From assembly GCA_035582835.1 (NCBI GenBank), contig JAYKAV010003266.1, positions 3,799,421 through 3,863,420 on the forward strand: a DNA stretch of 64,000 nucleotides, read 5' to 3'. Under the pieces are notes generated by a model. The model made no database searches. It had not been told where the DNA came from and worked only from the letters and a program-made list of their open reading frames with translations. Below, one piece after another: positions 23,456 to 36,975 of this stretch. A program made the translations under genes and the position numbers. Position 1 is the first letter of the stretch, and the number at the start of each line of letters is the position of its first letter. Source of the DNA: Phoebastria nigripes. Taxonomy: Eukaryota; Chordata; Aves; Procellariiformes; Diomedeidae.

Positions 23456-24199
23456 GCTACCAAATGTAAACCTTCCTGTGGCCGCTTGCATCATGCGTCC
23501 CCACAGCAGTCAAGAGCAAAGGGACACTGGTAGCTGGGCTGTACACCAGCTCTCCCAGCTCAGGCAGGCTTCAAGGAGTTTCCCCCAGGCACAAGCTCCT
23601 TCTGCAGCTGAAGAATCTGCCTGCCAGGACAGAGGCAAGGCCAGTGCAGGGCCTTCCATCAGTGTTGCACAAGCATCTCCACCCAGGCAGGGTCCACTGC
23701 TCGTGTGTGTGTGCTGCCTCCTTCCTTGGAGTGTATGCTCGGCCAGACGAGCAGCCACAACTCTTCAGTGCTCCCCTGGCACCCACTGACTCCTGCTGTG
23801 AGCTCCCTCTACAGTGATGGGTTGCNGCAAATGAGGCTGCTGAAATTCCAGCAGAAGCATTTATTTCCTGCTCTGGCTGAGCTGTTTGGCCTGGCTTGTG
23901 TGTGCCCCTCTGCGTCTGATGCCTTTTGCTGATTTTTTTCCTTGTATGTACTGCATTACCTGTTTTATTCATGTGTGGGAGTTATTGTGTAAATAAGAGT
24001 ACTTCACAGCCCTGTGCTGCCTGTTTTTTACTCTCTTGGAATATTCTTTTTTCCTCCTTCCCAAAACTTCATAGACAAATTTCAGAAAATAAAACTGTTT
24101 AAGTCTCTAGCTCTTAGCACTCCAGGGGCTTTGGTTTGGGGAGGGGGGTGGTGGGGGAAGTTCTGCAGTGAGGGATGCTGGGGGAGGCTGGGTGCCGTG

Positions 24200-24360
24200 G
24201 TTAGTGGGGCAATGCGTTGTATTATTCTGGGCTCTAGTCCTGGCTCTGCAGCCAGCCTGCTGAGTAACCATAGGCAAGACTCTGCGCCTCTGCATTTCAT
24301 TTTCCCATCTGTAAGTACTGGCATTCCTTGTAAGATGCTTTCAGAGCTGATAAAAAGCAG
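24200..24360 (+). repeat. MIR-like SINE fragment
   Basis: Contains the MIR core order: TCCTGGCTCTGC, then a GAGTAACC...GGCAAGACTCTGCGCCTCTGC stretch, then TTTTCCCATCTGTAA. This is the sense orientation of the ancient amniote MIR family, diverged as expected. Confidence 0.6.
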
Positions 24361-26759
24361 CATCTGACACTAAAATATTCTTGTTGGTGGCGCAGTACCC
24401 TTGGAAAGCTCTTCCCAGAGCAGTGCAGTCCATGTTGGACTCATCACGAGAAGAGCATCCAGAGCCTAGCAGAAATCCACTAGTCCATAGATTTGCAGAC
24501 AGTCTTAAAACTATGGGTACAACATCCCTCTTTATGGTGTAGGTACGTAATTCTTCCCTTATGCATAGCTCCCCTCTGACTGGTGGGGTGGCAATAAAAA
24601 AAACTTCCATAAAGGTCCAGTTACTCAGTGATTTAAGAGTTTCTTGCATATCTCTGAAGTAGCTGCTAGCAGCCACTAGAGGAGACTAGCCAGCCGAGAC
24701 AAGAGGGGACTAGCAAAAAAGGAGCACTTCAGTGCCATGCTAAAAGATGTTGCCAGGGATCCAACTTGAAAGGGATGGAATTTGGAAGCAGAACTATGCT
24801 GGCAGTTTGTGTCCATAGGTGGAGGGCAGCATCTTTATTTCGGAGCCCATGTGAAGTGGGAAATGACACTGCCATTGGAAGAATTTGTCCATTTAATGTG
24901 CCGGTTTCCCCTGGAGTGCTGTGAAATCGGTCATCTGGCAAACTGAAAAAATGCAGGATGGCGATAGTCTGTGTGCCTTCCTAGGCATGTTGTGTTTTCC
25001 CAAAGATTAGAATATTTCCTCTTGTCTCCCATTTTTAGCAACAACAAAAAACACTTTCACATTGGTGTCAAACTGAGAAAGGAAAGAAGTTCATGTGTTT
25101 TTACTCTGAATCACATGCAGATTATTTAAAACAGAGGTAGGAGTTAGGATTCCCAGGTGTGTTGACACTAAATAGTTGAGTGACCCCAGACAAGAAGAAT
25201 ATTAACCTTTTTGAGATACAGCTGAATAGTTATTCTGATATGTACAATCCCAGAGGGGAAGCTGTAAAGCTTGTTGAAATTCATATTTGAGAAGAATAAT
25301 GGGAACTGACGACTCTGGACTCTTTGGGTAGGGAAAGCCCATGGCTCTGTAATTTTTTGAGCCTGGGAGGTGCTCAGTGTAGCAGAAGAGCCTGCAGAAG
25401 GCTGGCTGTATGACCTTGATGTTTTCAAATCATAACTTTGAGAGAGGTGGTTAGTCAGATGGAAATTACTGAGCTCAATGTAGGGGTGAAATTCTGCAGC
25501 ATGGAAGCCAGGCCAGGCCAAGTGATCTAATGTCCCTTTATGCTCTTAAATTTCATTGTGCCTCTGGCTTGCCAGAGAGATGTGCCTTGGACAGGCCCAG
25601 AGCAAAGGATGGAGCTGCTGCAGGTTGGTTTCCTTGTACCATCTGGCTCCAAAAGGAGGCAGCTGCCACCTGCATGGTGCTGCTGTCCTCTGGGTCTGCC
25701 CCAAGCCACCCCAGCACCGTTGCCACCAGAGGGCATCTTGTGACCAATGTGTTCTTACTTCTGAGCAACTTAATTCAGAAACCAAAATAGCCAACAGTGA
25801 ATTAATTCAGACTCTTACACCTCTTAGCTGTCAGGATGTCACCAAAATCCTCCCTGCACCCATTTGTTGCTGAAAAGCTCCTATGAACCCCCCAAATTCC
25901 TTGACTGACCAGATCTGAGGGGTTTTGTCATGCAGTTTAACCATGACAAACACTTGATATGCAGAGGAACCTGCTGCTGGGCAAGGAGGGAATAAACTGC
26001 ACATCTGAGAATGTTTGGGGTTTTTTTCCTAATGACATCAGCTTATGCCTTGCAGAAATGAAAACTCAAATGCAGAGAGCTTATAGCCATGTTGCTGCTA
26101 CTGTTTTTTATTATTTTATTTACTATTTTGAGAAATATTGTTTGTTTGTTAGTGNTGTTATCCTCCTCCCTAAAACAGCAGTGGTGTTACTGTTGGCAAT
26201 ATACATGTGTGTTAATTAAAGCCTCTTGAAGTAAAACCCTTGCAGATTTCTTGCTGGTTTTGTTATTTGGTAGAGGAGGCTGATGCCTTGGCAGAAAGGA
26301 CTGCCCTGCCTGGGCTCGTAATGAGGCGTGGGGATGCAAATGAGCTCTCTGGATAGTGCTGAGGGGTCACATCTGGAATTTACATTCACCTTTCAAAGAT
26401 GTAACATGCACAGAGGGTGGAAAAGAGTTTCCAGAATGCAAAATGCATCTCAATGTGTGAGTTAGGCATTCCAGCCGTGGAGCTTTTCAGAGTAAAGCTT
26501 GAAGCTGTTTAGTCAAACCTATAAATAACCACAAGGGGAGAAGGTGTCTGGTGGTAGAAGGTGCTTTGATCTAACAGAGTCATAACAAGATCCAGGTGCT
26601 GGAAGTGCAGGTCAGCACAGTTAAAACAGGAAATAAGATGCATCTCTTCATAGGGGAATGTAATTGGGCTCCTCAAGGGTGCAGTACACTCCCAAACATG
26701 TCAAGGCTCCAAATCAAGACTGACTGTCTTTCCAGGAGATAATGCTGTAGTTCAACTGC

Positions 26760-26895
26760 AGGCTGCTGAGCTAGACACAGAAATGAGGTGTTTATAGCCA
26801 GCTCCTAAGCAGGCAGTCAGAGCTAGTATCCTGTCCAAGGTTATACTATATGGCAGTGTCCGTGCTGGAATTGGACCCCAAAGGGTCCCTGGCTT
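26760..26895 (-). repeat. MIR-like fragment, antisense
   Basis: Reads as the reverse of the MIR core: a CTGTCCAAGGTTATAC segment, then GTGCTGGAATTGGACCCC, corresponding to the usual 'ctggaat-ttgaaccca' part. Divergence is high, so boundaries are approximate. Confidence 0.45.
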
Positions 26896-28970
26896 TCCTC
26901 CCCTGCCGCTCAGGCAGGCTCCCCCCACCCACTGTCTCCTCTTGCAAGTTTTGCTCCTTAAGGACAAGCCTGCAACATCAAGGAGGTCGCAGGAGCTCTG
27001 TTTGGCCAAACTGGAATGTCAGAGCATCTTTACTGCTTAAAGCGGGCCTAGGGTGATTGATACTTGCTGGGTCTTTTATTTCAGGCTGATGTAAAAACTG
27101 TTCCTTCCCATTCCACCAGCTCATAGCTATGGTTCTGAGTCAGTGCCATGTCTAATCCACCAAGCATGTAAACCCACACCTCCAGGCTGTCCAGAGTCTC
27201 TGCTGACGAGAACTATTGCAGATCTCTGGTCAGCTCATCCTGCCTCATCAGTGACTCAGTGGATGTTCTTCTCCATTCTGTTCCCTCTGTTTGCCTGAAG
27301 CTTTAGGGTCCAAAGGTGATGAGGATATGGGTTAAGTCTGCTTTTGGGCAACCAGTTAGATGTNAACTTTATTTTCTGAGGAACAGCAGATGTTAGGGTT
27401 TGCTGAGAGAATGGGCAGAGGAACACTGCCAGGTTTAGGGGATGGTTTCTGGTGCAGATTCTTACAGACAATGCAAATGGTCCTCACCTTCCCTCCTGCA
27501 CTGGAGAGGATAACAAGTTCTCTGCCCAATCTCATCTGCAAGCTGTCATTCTGAATTCCCACCCTTGCTTTGGGCAAACTGTTTGCAGCTGCTTCGGACA
27601 CACCAGATGCTGGATGTAACAGCCACTGATGCAGTCCCTTGGTATCAGGGATGCTGTAAATCAAAATATCCCCAGCAGTGTCAGGGAGAGCCAATGGCAT
27701 GTTCAGCAGAGAGCCAGTACTTGTCTGGCCCAGCCTTCCTCCTGCCTTGTCATCGGATGATGATGGTCTGGCTATTGGGGACCCTTAAAACCAGCTAGAA
27801 GGACTCTGGGAGAAGACACGTTGCCTCTGCCTTGTCCCTAGCATGGATTGATCACAGTCAGAGCCATATGTCTGACCCGCAACTTTCTCAAATCTTGAAT
27901 CCTCCTCTTCTCATTCATCTTTGACCAAGAAGTGGCAAATGCAATGTGTAATTGCAGCAAAACCAGAATTATCCCTCTTTGACCCCTGTATCCACATTTG
28001 GCATATTTTGCCTTGGGCCATGAGCCCATTCCCCACCTCAAGTATCTGCCTGACTTTTAAATGTCATCTTCAGAGGATCAGGCCTTCAGGCTGTCAGAGG
28101 AAGTACTGCACAGCAAGGTGAACACCGTCTCTCTTGTAAGGCAGATGTCAGCATTAAAGCTAGGCCAGGACAATGTCTGTCTCCTGCATGTTTTTTGCAC
28201 ACTTCCCTCTGTGGCTAACAGCTTGCCAGATGAAGCCATCTCTGCTCCGAGCCAGAGCTGCATTGCCTGTGCCTTTGATATTTTGCAAAGAGTAAGGTGT
28301 TGCTGCTGGCCCCACAGGGTGACAGCCTTACCCTGGAGCATGAGCACTGGCAGCTCTCAACTCAGAAGAGGCCGCTTACCACATTTGGGTTTCTTACTGC
28401 TGTCTTTGACAAATATCGCTATCATTTCAGGAAACCACACGGTGGGTGTTGTCTTTTCAGGGTAGGGGTGGGGGAAGGAATCCTGTTCCTCCATGCACAG
28501 GCCCAGGGATTGGGCTGGGGTGGTGGGATACCTCTGCTCTCTAGGATGGGCTGTGGGTAGCTCCTCTATCAGAGCAGGGCAAAGCTGCCCATGTTCCCCC
28601 TGGCAGGGAGCATCCAGGGCCAGCATGAGTAATTCCTGCAGTAGATCATGGCCCATGCTGTGAGTGGGCTGAACTGGCTCTGCTTCAGACTAGAAGAACA
28701 CGAAAGTTTGGAAAATTCTTCTGAGCTGTGGTTGTGCAATGTTGCCTATCCCAGCTGGGCTTGAGGTCCTTTTTTGAGCTCTTCCTATTTCCAAAGGACG
28801 GGGAAGCTGTTTCGATGGATTCTGTAGAGCCCACATGCCTCAGCTGGGTCTCATGCATGGACATGGCTTGCTAAAATTCTCCCAGGTTGGACTGGGGAGT
28901 TTTACTAGCTTTTGGAGATGCTTCCCACAGTGATGGGTGACGTGGTGCAAACTTCTGTCTGCTGCTGGCG

Positions 28971-29095
28971 TGCAATGACTAGAACACCAGCCTTAGAGGG
29001 CCTGGTTCTGGCTCTGCTGTTGGTCTTTGTATATAGCAAGACGCTTCCCTTTCTGTGCTTGGTTTTTCCCCATCTTTAAAATGGGGTGGGGGGAA
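28971..29095 (+). repeat. MIR-like SINE fragment
   Basis: TGGTTCTGGCTCTGCTGTTG followed by AGACGCTTCCCTTTCTGTGC and TTTTTCCCCATCTTTAAAAT gives the MIR order in sense orientation, ending in the typical 'aaaatgggg'. Confidence 0.55.
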
Positions 29096-32000
29096 ATAGC
29101 TTAAGAACCATCAGCGATTTGACTGGAAGAGTTGCAAAGTTAGGCAGCTGCTTACTGTTACAAGAGTGGGTGACAATAATGGGGTTGAGAGGGACCACTG
29201 TCACCTTTACTTGCCTGTTAAATCTGTCATTTCAAGAATACTGGTGTTTCTTAGCAAAGCACTTTGAGCAAATGCCTATATCTGTAAATTTGAGCTCTGA
29301 GTCTCATGAAAGTCACTTTTTTCTTCCCAGTGGGATCCTGGAAATATAGAAGCAGTAGCAACGGATGAAATGTAGGAACTTCTGTGAACTTATTGGACCT
29401 TCTCAACAGGTTCAAGCTGAGTTTAGAGCTTGGGTTTGGACTGATTTGTTTGATCAAATCCANCTCCCCATCCCCATTTTCAGATGAAATGAAAATTGTC
29501 ACGATCAGGGCAAGAAGCTGATAAAAGATTCTTCCAAAGAACAAAGCCTGAAGTTTATTCATCTGTGTTCAAAAAAGGATCTTCAGGGAAAAAGGAGGCT
29601 TCTTGGGAAGAAATCCTGAAATAGGCTGTTGGGAGTGTGAGGAGAGGGAGGTTTGTTAAATCACTTGAAAAGCATTACTTTTCTTTCAAGGACTCCTTCC
29701 CCCCCCCAAAGAAGCTGGCTCTTTTATGGCCTTTCTTGATTTCAGAAGGAGGTGCATTGCTTAGTGTCTCTCAAAATCATACACCCTTCAAAAAGTGCTT
29801 CCTTTGGTAGCACAGAGACATATTCAAATTGGCATTAGATGCCTAAGTATCTTTGTGCAAATGGGTGGAGAGACCTGGCCAGCCGTGTCTGTACATACCT
29901 CCTTCTACCTGTGGCCATGGAAGAATCCCATTGCCCAGGCAGGAGGTGCAGCCAGGCCATCTTCACACTAGTTGCTCCATGAGAAGCCTTGGGTGTTGAA
30001 AAAACTCTCTACGCTCTCCCACCTGTCCTCCCCTCCTTGAGAGGAAAGAGAGGCTCCAGATCATGTCATGGAATAAGTCTGAGCTGGGAAAACTTCTGTT
30101 TTCTCCAAATGGCTCTTTCCACAGGAGCCTGACCCAAAGGCTGTTAGTCTATGGAAGTCTTGAATCGGTCAGACCTAATGGGAACCCAAAACTGAATCCC
30201 ACCAGACATCCACAGTCCTCCAGACTTGCGGTGTAATGCCACTCCTCAGGCCCTCCCTATTAGCCAGGCAGAGCATGTTGTTTCTCTGGGGCCTTCAGAA
30301 GCAGCAGTGAGACACAAGGGGTGAGGCAGAGATAGAGGGTGGCAGCAGCTGTTCAGGATGTGTTGCTGATTCTGTGACATCTCCCACCCTTTTTGGAAAT
30401 CAAGAGTTTGGAGCAAGACAGAAAGAAAGAAGAAACAGCTGCTGATAAAGCTTCACATAGATGACAGCCCTATCCTCAATGGTCTGTGACCCACAGCCTG
30501 TCTCTGGGGATCCGCACCAGCTGGGAGGCAACGATAGGCTTCGCTGCTTATTCTGTCTGTTCACCTCCTTGCTCTGGGCATGGGGACGGATATCATCTCC
30601 CTTCCTTCCTCCTTCCTCCCTTCCTCCCTCATGTCTCTGTCTCTTCCTCTCTAAGTCTGAAGTTTTCTCCATAACCTCTGTTAACTTGCCCTGGCAGAGT
30701 TTCTGGTTTGGCTCTGCTCATTGACCCTCTGTTGTGCAACTCCCTAGGGACTTGTAGCCTTGGTCCCCTTGAGGGTCCCACCTAGCGATGGTAGGCTGGG
30801 AAATCNCAGAGTATTCTCTGTCCTAGGAAATGCAATTCTGAAGAGGCAAAAAAAATAGTGAAGAAAATGTTTGTGGCTAGAAACTGTTGACCCTGGACCA
30901 TGCTCCCCGGACAAAGTTTTCCTCAGAGCATGACTGTGTGTCACATGGGTTTGTCTGTGAGGACCTCCATCAAGCCAAGAGGATGCTGGTGTCACCCCAA
31001 GAACTAATCTTCCCAGGGATGGTGGCTATAGACACCTACTGAAGCGTAATGGAGAGGGTATTTTCTGGAGCTCAGGGTGACACACTTGTGTGGCAGAGAA
31101 GTTGCTTGGGCTGGGAGCAAGGGAAGCTGCTCCAGGGGCAGATGTAGAACAAGTTTTCTGTGGCTGTGAAACTAGTTTGGCTGGAGGGAAGGGGATCTCT
31201 GAGACTGAGGGCAGCAAGACTTATATTGGTCCATGGAGATGGGGAAGAGCAGGTCTGTGCTGGAGAAGGCTCCTTGGGCAAGGAGGACTGAGAGCTGTGC
31301 TGACTTCAGAGGGAGGGTTGTATGGGAGGGCATGTGGAGTCTGGTAGAGCATGCATTTCCTCAGCCTCACCAACAGCAGGGTCTATTTTGGGTAAATATT
31401 TAAGACTGGGTCTCTAAAGGTCTGATAAATTGAGTTCCCACAGCCCAAGCAAAGATCTTGTGGCTTCAGGGTATNCGGAGGGTTACAGGCCATGTTTCAC
31501 GTGCAGACAACTGTCACCACATGTATTTTCTTTCTTTTCTTTCTTTTTTTTTCTTTTTTTTCTATAACAAATGAAGGGGGTCCCCACATCTGGCTGTGGC
31601 GGTTGAACAGGCTCGATTTAATCACAGACTGATATAGGACGCAGAGAGAAAGGAGGGGAAAGAGGTGAGAAACACAGAGCACCTGCTTACCCCCAGCCAG
31701 CGTGCCCTGTTCTGGGTCAGGCTGCGCATGCGGGAGGGCCAGGAAATCCACAGTTGGTTGTGAGGGCGTGGGGGGAAGCAAGTTGCCCAGATCTTGCCTG
31801 GGTGGGAAGTCAGATGGTTGGGATCTCTTGCAAAGGTTTTCTGCAACCTACACTGGGATGGAGTGGAAGCATGACAGGGATATTGCAAAGGGGCCAGGGC
31901 TGGTAGGGAGGGCTCATGTGGGTTCATTGCACAGCAGGAGGCTTCTGAAGGGGCTTTTGCAGCAGCANGATGTGTGTGTTGAGAGGTGAGACAAATCCGA

Positions 32001-32520
32001 TGCTTCATCTGCCTCCTAGAAAATGGGAAATCTCTTCCACCTGAGAGCAGGCTGCTCCCTAACTGTGTATTAAAGATTGCCTGCTTAAGCAGCAGAAGCG
32101 GCTCGTGTGCGGAGAACAACAGCTGGCTGATTNGGTGGTCCTTGCGTTCTGGCTGCTGCAGTCCTCTTTGCTCTACCCCCAGTGTCAGGGTGAGCACCAT
32201 CTTTGCCCACTCCTTTGCTGCCCTGGACTACAAAAAAAAAANNCAACCCCAACAACAACAACAAAAAACCCAAACAGTTGAAAACTGCCCTCTTTTAGTG
32301 GCATTTTCCATACCTAGTGGGAAGGATGCTAAAATTGTGACTTCCCAGACTGAAGCTCCCAGGCCAAATCTTTTTTGTACAGTCTACAAAGAGCCATGGC
32401 AGTGTTGATCCTCTGAGCAAACACAAGGTGTCAGTTCCCTGGAATGTCCTGTGTGTTAAGTGGTTTCTTGAGCATGGATCAGTGGGTTCCCCTGCTGAAC
32501 TCTGAGGTGCTGAACTGCAC
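29096..32520. other. Gene-free stretch, with pyrimidine-rich tracts
   Basis: No coding exon recognised. Contains a CCTT-rich tract at about 30597-30655 and a CTTT/poly-T tract at 31525-31562. Scattered ambiguous bases. Confidence 0.45.
31525..31562. repeat. CTTT/poly-T low-complexity tract
   Basis: Thirty-eight bases made almost wholly of T with interspersed C. Confidence 0.85.
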
Positions 32521-32563
32521 CTCTCTAGCCCTAGGCTGTTAGGGTACAGATATATAGGTCACT
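32521..32563. repeat. Unidentified 43-bp repeat, copy A
   Basis: Matches copy B at 34373-34415 at 41 of 43 bases (core TAGGGTACAGATATATAGGT). The similarity stops sharply at both ends. I recognise no transposon family, terminal repeat or target duplication. Confidence 0.75.
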
Positions 32564-34372
32564 GTGTATCTGTTCCCAGCTGCAGAAGTGATTCTCAGTT
32601 AGGCTGGCAAGCAGAAACATCCCAGCTGGGTGGAAAATACACAAGGCCCAAAAGAGAGGTGAAACTTGGCTCTTCTGTGAGGAGTCCCTTGGAATCAGGA
32701 TTTTGGGGCTGGAACCCAGAATTGGGAAAGCCCANGCAATCACTGAGGAGCTGGATCTTCCCACCAGGAGCCAAGTGTTTTGCTGAGAGGGTGGTGGGTT
32801 TTGCCATCCAACCTAGCACCGGGTTTCTTTTTCCCNCTCTGCTCATCTTTTGTAGTGGGTGAGCACGTTAACTGAGACAGCAGTCTTTCCTAACCCCCCC
32901 CTTTCCTCCCACCCCTCCACCCCCAACCTGGTTATCAATGAAAGCAGATTTGACATATGATAGGTCCCAAGATAAAAGCAATGTTACAAGAGAATGTAAG
33001 CAACAGCTCGGGGGGAAAAAAAAAAAAGCCCCCAAAGAGTTGAGCAAGGCATGACCAGGGTATCTGGTGTCAGCCCCAGCCGCTCCTTGGCCCCAGGTGC
33101 AGCTGGGAAGAGGCCTGCCTTCTGGAAAGGGTTAATGCCAGGACTCCTGCTAGATTTTGGAGCCCTTTTGACAGCAGTTTTGAAATCTGATTTTCTTTCT
33201 GCAACCAAGTGAGTTTTTTTTATCAACTTCCTATCTGAGAGCAGAAGTCGGAGCTGGTGCAGGAAGGCTGGTGCAGGAGTGCTGCCTTGTGTCCTTCTGC
33301 CCCGTGCCCTTGCATTTATTTGAGGTAACCAGTGCGCTGGCAATGCAAGAACCACAGCTTGGGTAAATGGGAGGTTAAGGGTAGGGAACAGCCCTGGTGT
33401 TAGTGAGATAAAGGGTCCCGTTTTATTCTTTGCATTAAACGACAGGCCAGCCATGCTGCATGTGCAACCTGCTCCTGGTTGCTCGCTGCAGCATCGCTGG
33501 TCTCATCTCGCCTGTGTGCAGGGTTCAGCTGTCCATGGCTAGTGGCCTGTGTCAAACTCCTTGTGCAAAGCAGAAAAATAACTGTTTGTGTCTCTGCCTG
33601 TAATGCNCAGGTGCTGAGACCTGCACTGGTGCCTGAACTCCAAAATCGGACAAGGCCAAATCAGCTCTGTTGTGGGCTTGTAGCCTAACATCACCTATAT
33701 CACCATCATGAGAGGTGAGGAGCAACATACCGCTGTGCAGATGGCTCCGTCCTGCGCTTCTATTTGCAGCCACAACAGCGTTGTCTCTGGGAGGCATTTT
33801 GCTGGCACAAGGCAGGCAGAGCGGAGCAGGTCCCCCACTTCATGCAGATGTATGTAAATCTGCTTGCTCTAACCCAGGAGTCATTTGCACAATTCATGTT
33901 GTTCTCTTCCATATGTGGCTGGGGCTTTCTCTTGCAAGGGCTGTTCACTTGAAATCAGTCTGTCCTAAACTCAAGTATTCAGGCACTTGCGCTCTTCAGG
34001 ACAGCTTGGGTTTCTATATGCACATGTTTTATGGGGGAGCTGGGCCCAGGCAAGCACAGATGGACTTGAGGCTTATGGAAAGTACCTTTCAAACCAGCCC
34101 TGTTTAGATTTCTAGCCTGAGCCAGAAAATAAATAAATAAAGATGGGAGGTCTGCCTGGTTTTTTTTTGTCTATGTATTTAATTGCATTGACAATCAGAG
34201 CCCGAGTCAGCCTCTCCATTGGAAATACCCCAGAAAGTCTCAGATTTTGCAGAGACTTCCCCAAATTCTTCAGCTGGGGAGATGACACCTCATCTTTACC
34301 CAGAAACTATCTCAGCATTTTTCTGTTATCTGTCTCTCACAGGAGAGACCCCACGGTGGCTGTTCAGGCCAT

Positions 34373-34415
34373 CTCTCTAGCCCTAGCCTGGTAGGGTACA
34401 GATATATAGGTCACT
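34373..34415. repeat. Unidentified 43-bp repeat, copy B
   Basis: Same orientation as copy A, 1.8 kb away, two mismatches (15th and 19th base). The flanks of the two copies are unrelated. Confidence 0.75.
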
Positions 34416-36766
34416 TGCCCTGTGTTGCATGGCTTTATCAATGCAGGGAAGGATGCAATCCCAATATTGCTTGTGATGCCCCAACTCACGAATGCCGTCA
34501 GAGCGAGCACGGAGTTCAGCAGAGGGAAGTCTCAGCTCTGCCTGGCATCGTGGTGCTGCTGACACGGAAACAGCTAATGGAGTATGAGAGCAGCAGTGAC
34601 AGCACCAGAACTGGAAAAATCTTATGTGCTTATAGCCGTGACAGTGCGTGCAGGGAAACTACTGCTGAGATACGTTGTGTAATGTTCATGCTGTTTCTCT
34701 TCAAAGGTCTTGTGCCACATTTGTTTTCTGCCTCACTTGCAGTTGTTTTTCAACTCTGATGCAACTGTTAAAACTCTTTGAAACTGTCAGCTTGGAAGNT
34801 GAAGGGTTAAACACAGCAGACCTCTTTGGTGGTTGAGGACCACCAGCATAATCGCTGCTCTCAAGGCTCTCTCTGCTCCAAAGCAGAGGTTTGCAGGTTT
34901 AGCTCAAAGCATCATCCACGTGTGCAAGGAGACACATCTTCCTTAGCACCTTGCTGTGCCTGCAAGGGCTTGGCTGAGCCAGATCTGCAGGTGCAAGAAG
35001 TGACAAGAGATGGTGAGTGGAAACTAGTCTGTCTTTAGGGCACCACTGTAGTTTTCAGCTGTGCATCCAACCATCAATCTCTGCAGGTGAGCAGAGATCG
35101 TTGCTGAGCATCTATTTTCTCCTTCTTAACTTTTACTGTGCAGGAAGTAAATAAACACTTATGCATACTTTTAACATATTTGTCAGGTAATGGTGGTAAA
35201 AATAAGTTTGCATATTGTGGGGCTGAATAGGCTGAGAGCTGCTTCATGTTGCCCATGGGAGCCCATTGAAATCAANGGGGTCTCAAGGGTATAACTGATG
35301 GCAAGCATCAGCCCTGTCTTTAAGCCTTTTGTATCTCGCTGTCTCAGCTGCTGGCACAAGGGAATGGTACCCTGCAGCCCTGCCATCGTTAGTGATAGGC
35401 TAACCTTCCTGCTTTTGGGTGTGTGGGGGCTGAGNGCTGTCTTGCTCGCATCAGGGAAGGAATCATCCAGGATTTTGATGGTTATAGCTGCAAAAGATAG
35501 GAGTCTGGTCTTTGTCTTACAGGATCTCCTAAACCCCTCTAGGAGGAGAGCCCTGTCAGGCTTAGAAGTACAAATGCATGGTTCCTGGTTTACAGTTTAT
35601 TAGCTAATTAGGATCAACAGTAATCTCAAGCAGTGTATGCATGCATGAAATGGAAGATCTACAGCTTCCATGGACATCAAATTGGTATACAGAGCTGAGT
35701 AAATCTACTGACCCAGGAGTAGGAGTTTCCAGGGCACATAGTGTTTCTGGNGTCTCTGGTTGATGTGTTCACAGTAATACTGACACTTAGATGAATGTAT
35801 CTCCCCTCTTTCAGATAGATCATAATCTCTGTCCTGAAACAATTCATGCAGACACTTGGCATCACTTCATAACAACCCAGTAGCAGGGGACAGTGATACA
35901 GAGGAGAGCACAGCTGTAGAAGGGAGCTGCCCTGGCAGGAGACTAAGGAGTCTCTACAAAAAAAGGCTTTTCCCTGTGGAGACAAAAAAGTGCAAATATT
36001 AGTATTGGAGGTTATGGAAAATCACTTGCTGTAATAGCCCCAGGCCCTGGCAGCATGGCTCTCCAAAGCACTGTGCATACAGACAATAAGGCAGAACGGA
36101 TTTACTGGGGCAGTGTAGGGAGCCAAAGCAACAGGTATTGTGTCCATTTTAAAGCAAAAAGATTGGGGGCAGAGACTTGTCACATATGCTTTTGGGGTTG
36201 AATGAGCTCTCTTGAGTCCTATCCCAGCCTTTGGCTTTGGCACCAGCCTTTCTCCTGGGAGCAGAAGAGGACTGGATATTTCAGTGTTTCTGTAGGTTGT
36301 GGTATAGCAGTTGTATACAATGGTGGGGTGCTCCGTGCAGGTAGGATGTTTTCTGTCAGTGTTTACACATGCTGATTTCCTCCTCTGCATTGTGCATTAG
36401 GTTGGATAACCAAGATTTTTAACCCGGTCACCACCTTACTAAGCAAAACCATAGTGCCTGCATTTCCTGTTAACCTGGTACCTTTGTTTCTTCAACAAAT
36501 TCAGCACAGCAGAAGGGAGAAGCAGCATGTCCAGCTCACTTTTCTGAGAAAATTGTAGCAAGGGCGGAAAGAGGTGGTTGTCTAACAGCTCCCAGCCATA
36601 CCATACAAGAGATTTTGGATAGGAAGTGAAGAGCAACTTTTCCCATGGGAACTACAGGGGGAGGCAAACTGAACTGAATGGAGGCCTCATAAATCAAAGA
36701 CATACGCCTTTGACTTTCTGCACTATAGCCTTGGGCAGCTGGTATTTATATGCCCAGTCAAGAATT

Positions 36767-36842
36767 AAAAAAAAAAAAAAAAAAGGGAATGGCATNNNNN
36801 NNNNNNNNNNNNNNNNAAAAAAAAAAAAAAAAAAAAAAAAAA
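36767..36842. other. A-run with a 21-base assembly gap
   Basis: An A run (36767-36784), eleven ordinary bases, 21 N (36796-36816) and another A run (36817-36842). Assembly probably failed in the homopolymer, so the true length and any sequence in between are unknown. Confidence 0.9.
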
Positions 36843-36879
36843 GCCCACAAAATGCAAGAATTATAAAAAATGCTGAGTT

Positions 36880-36975
36880 CTGTGAATGTCTCCTTCCATC
36901 AGCCTCAAAGTACTATGGAAGGGGAAACAGAGGCACAGTGCATGGATTCCATTTGCTAAGGGTCATGCAGAACCT
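36880..36975 (-). repeat. MIR-like fragment, antisense
   Basis: GGGGAAACAGAGGCACAGTG and TAAGGGTCATGCAGAACC reproduce the antisense MIR pattern 'ggggaaactgaggcacaga ... aaggtcacacag'. Confidence 0.45.

Larger units (their letters stand above)
23456..28970. other. Gene-free stretch with MIR-like fragments
   Basis: Apart from the two MIR-like fragments listed separately, I see no exon or named repeat. A G-rich run at 24131-24195 (several groups of three or more G) could fold as a G-quadruplex. Open frames in both strands are short and unlike any family. Confidence 0.45.
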
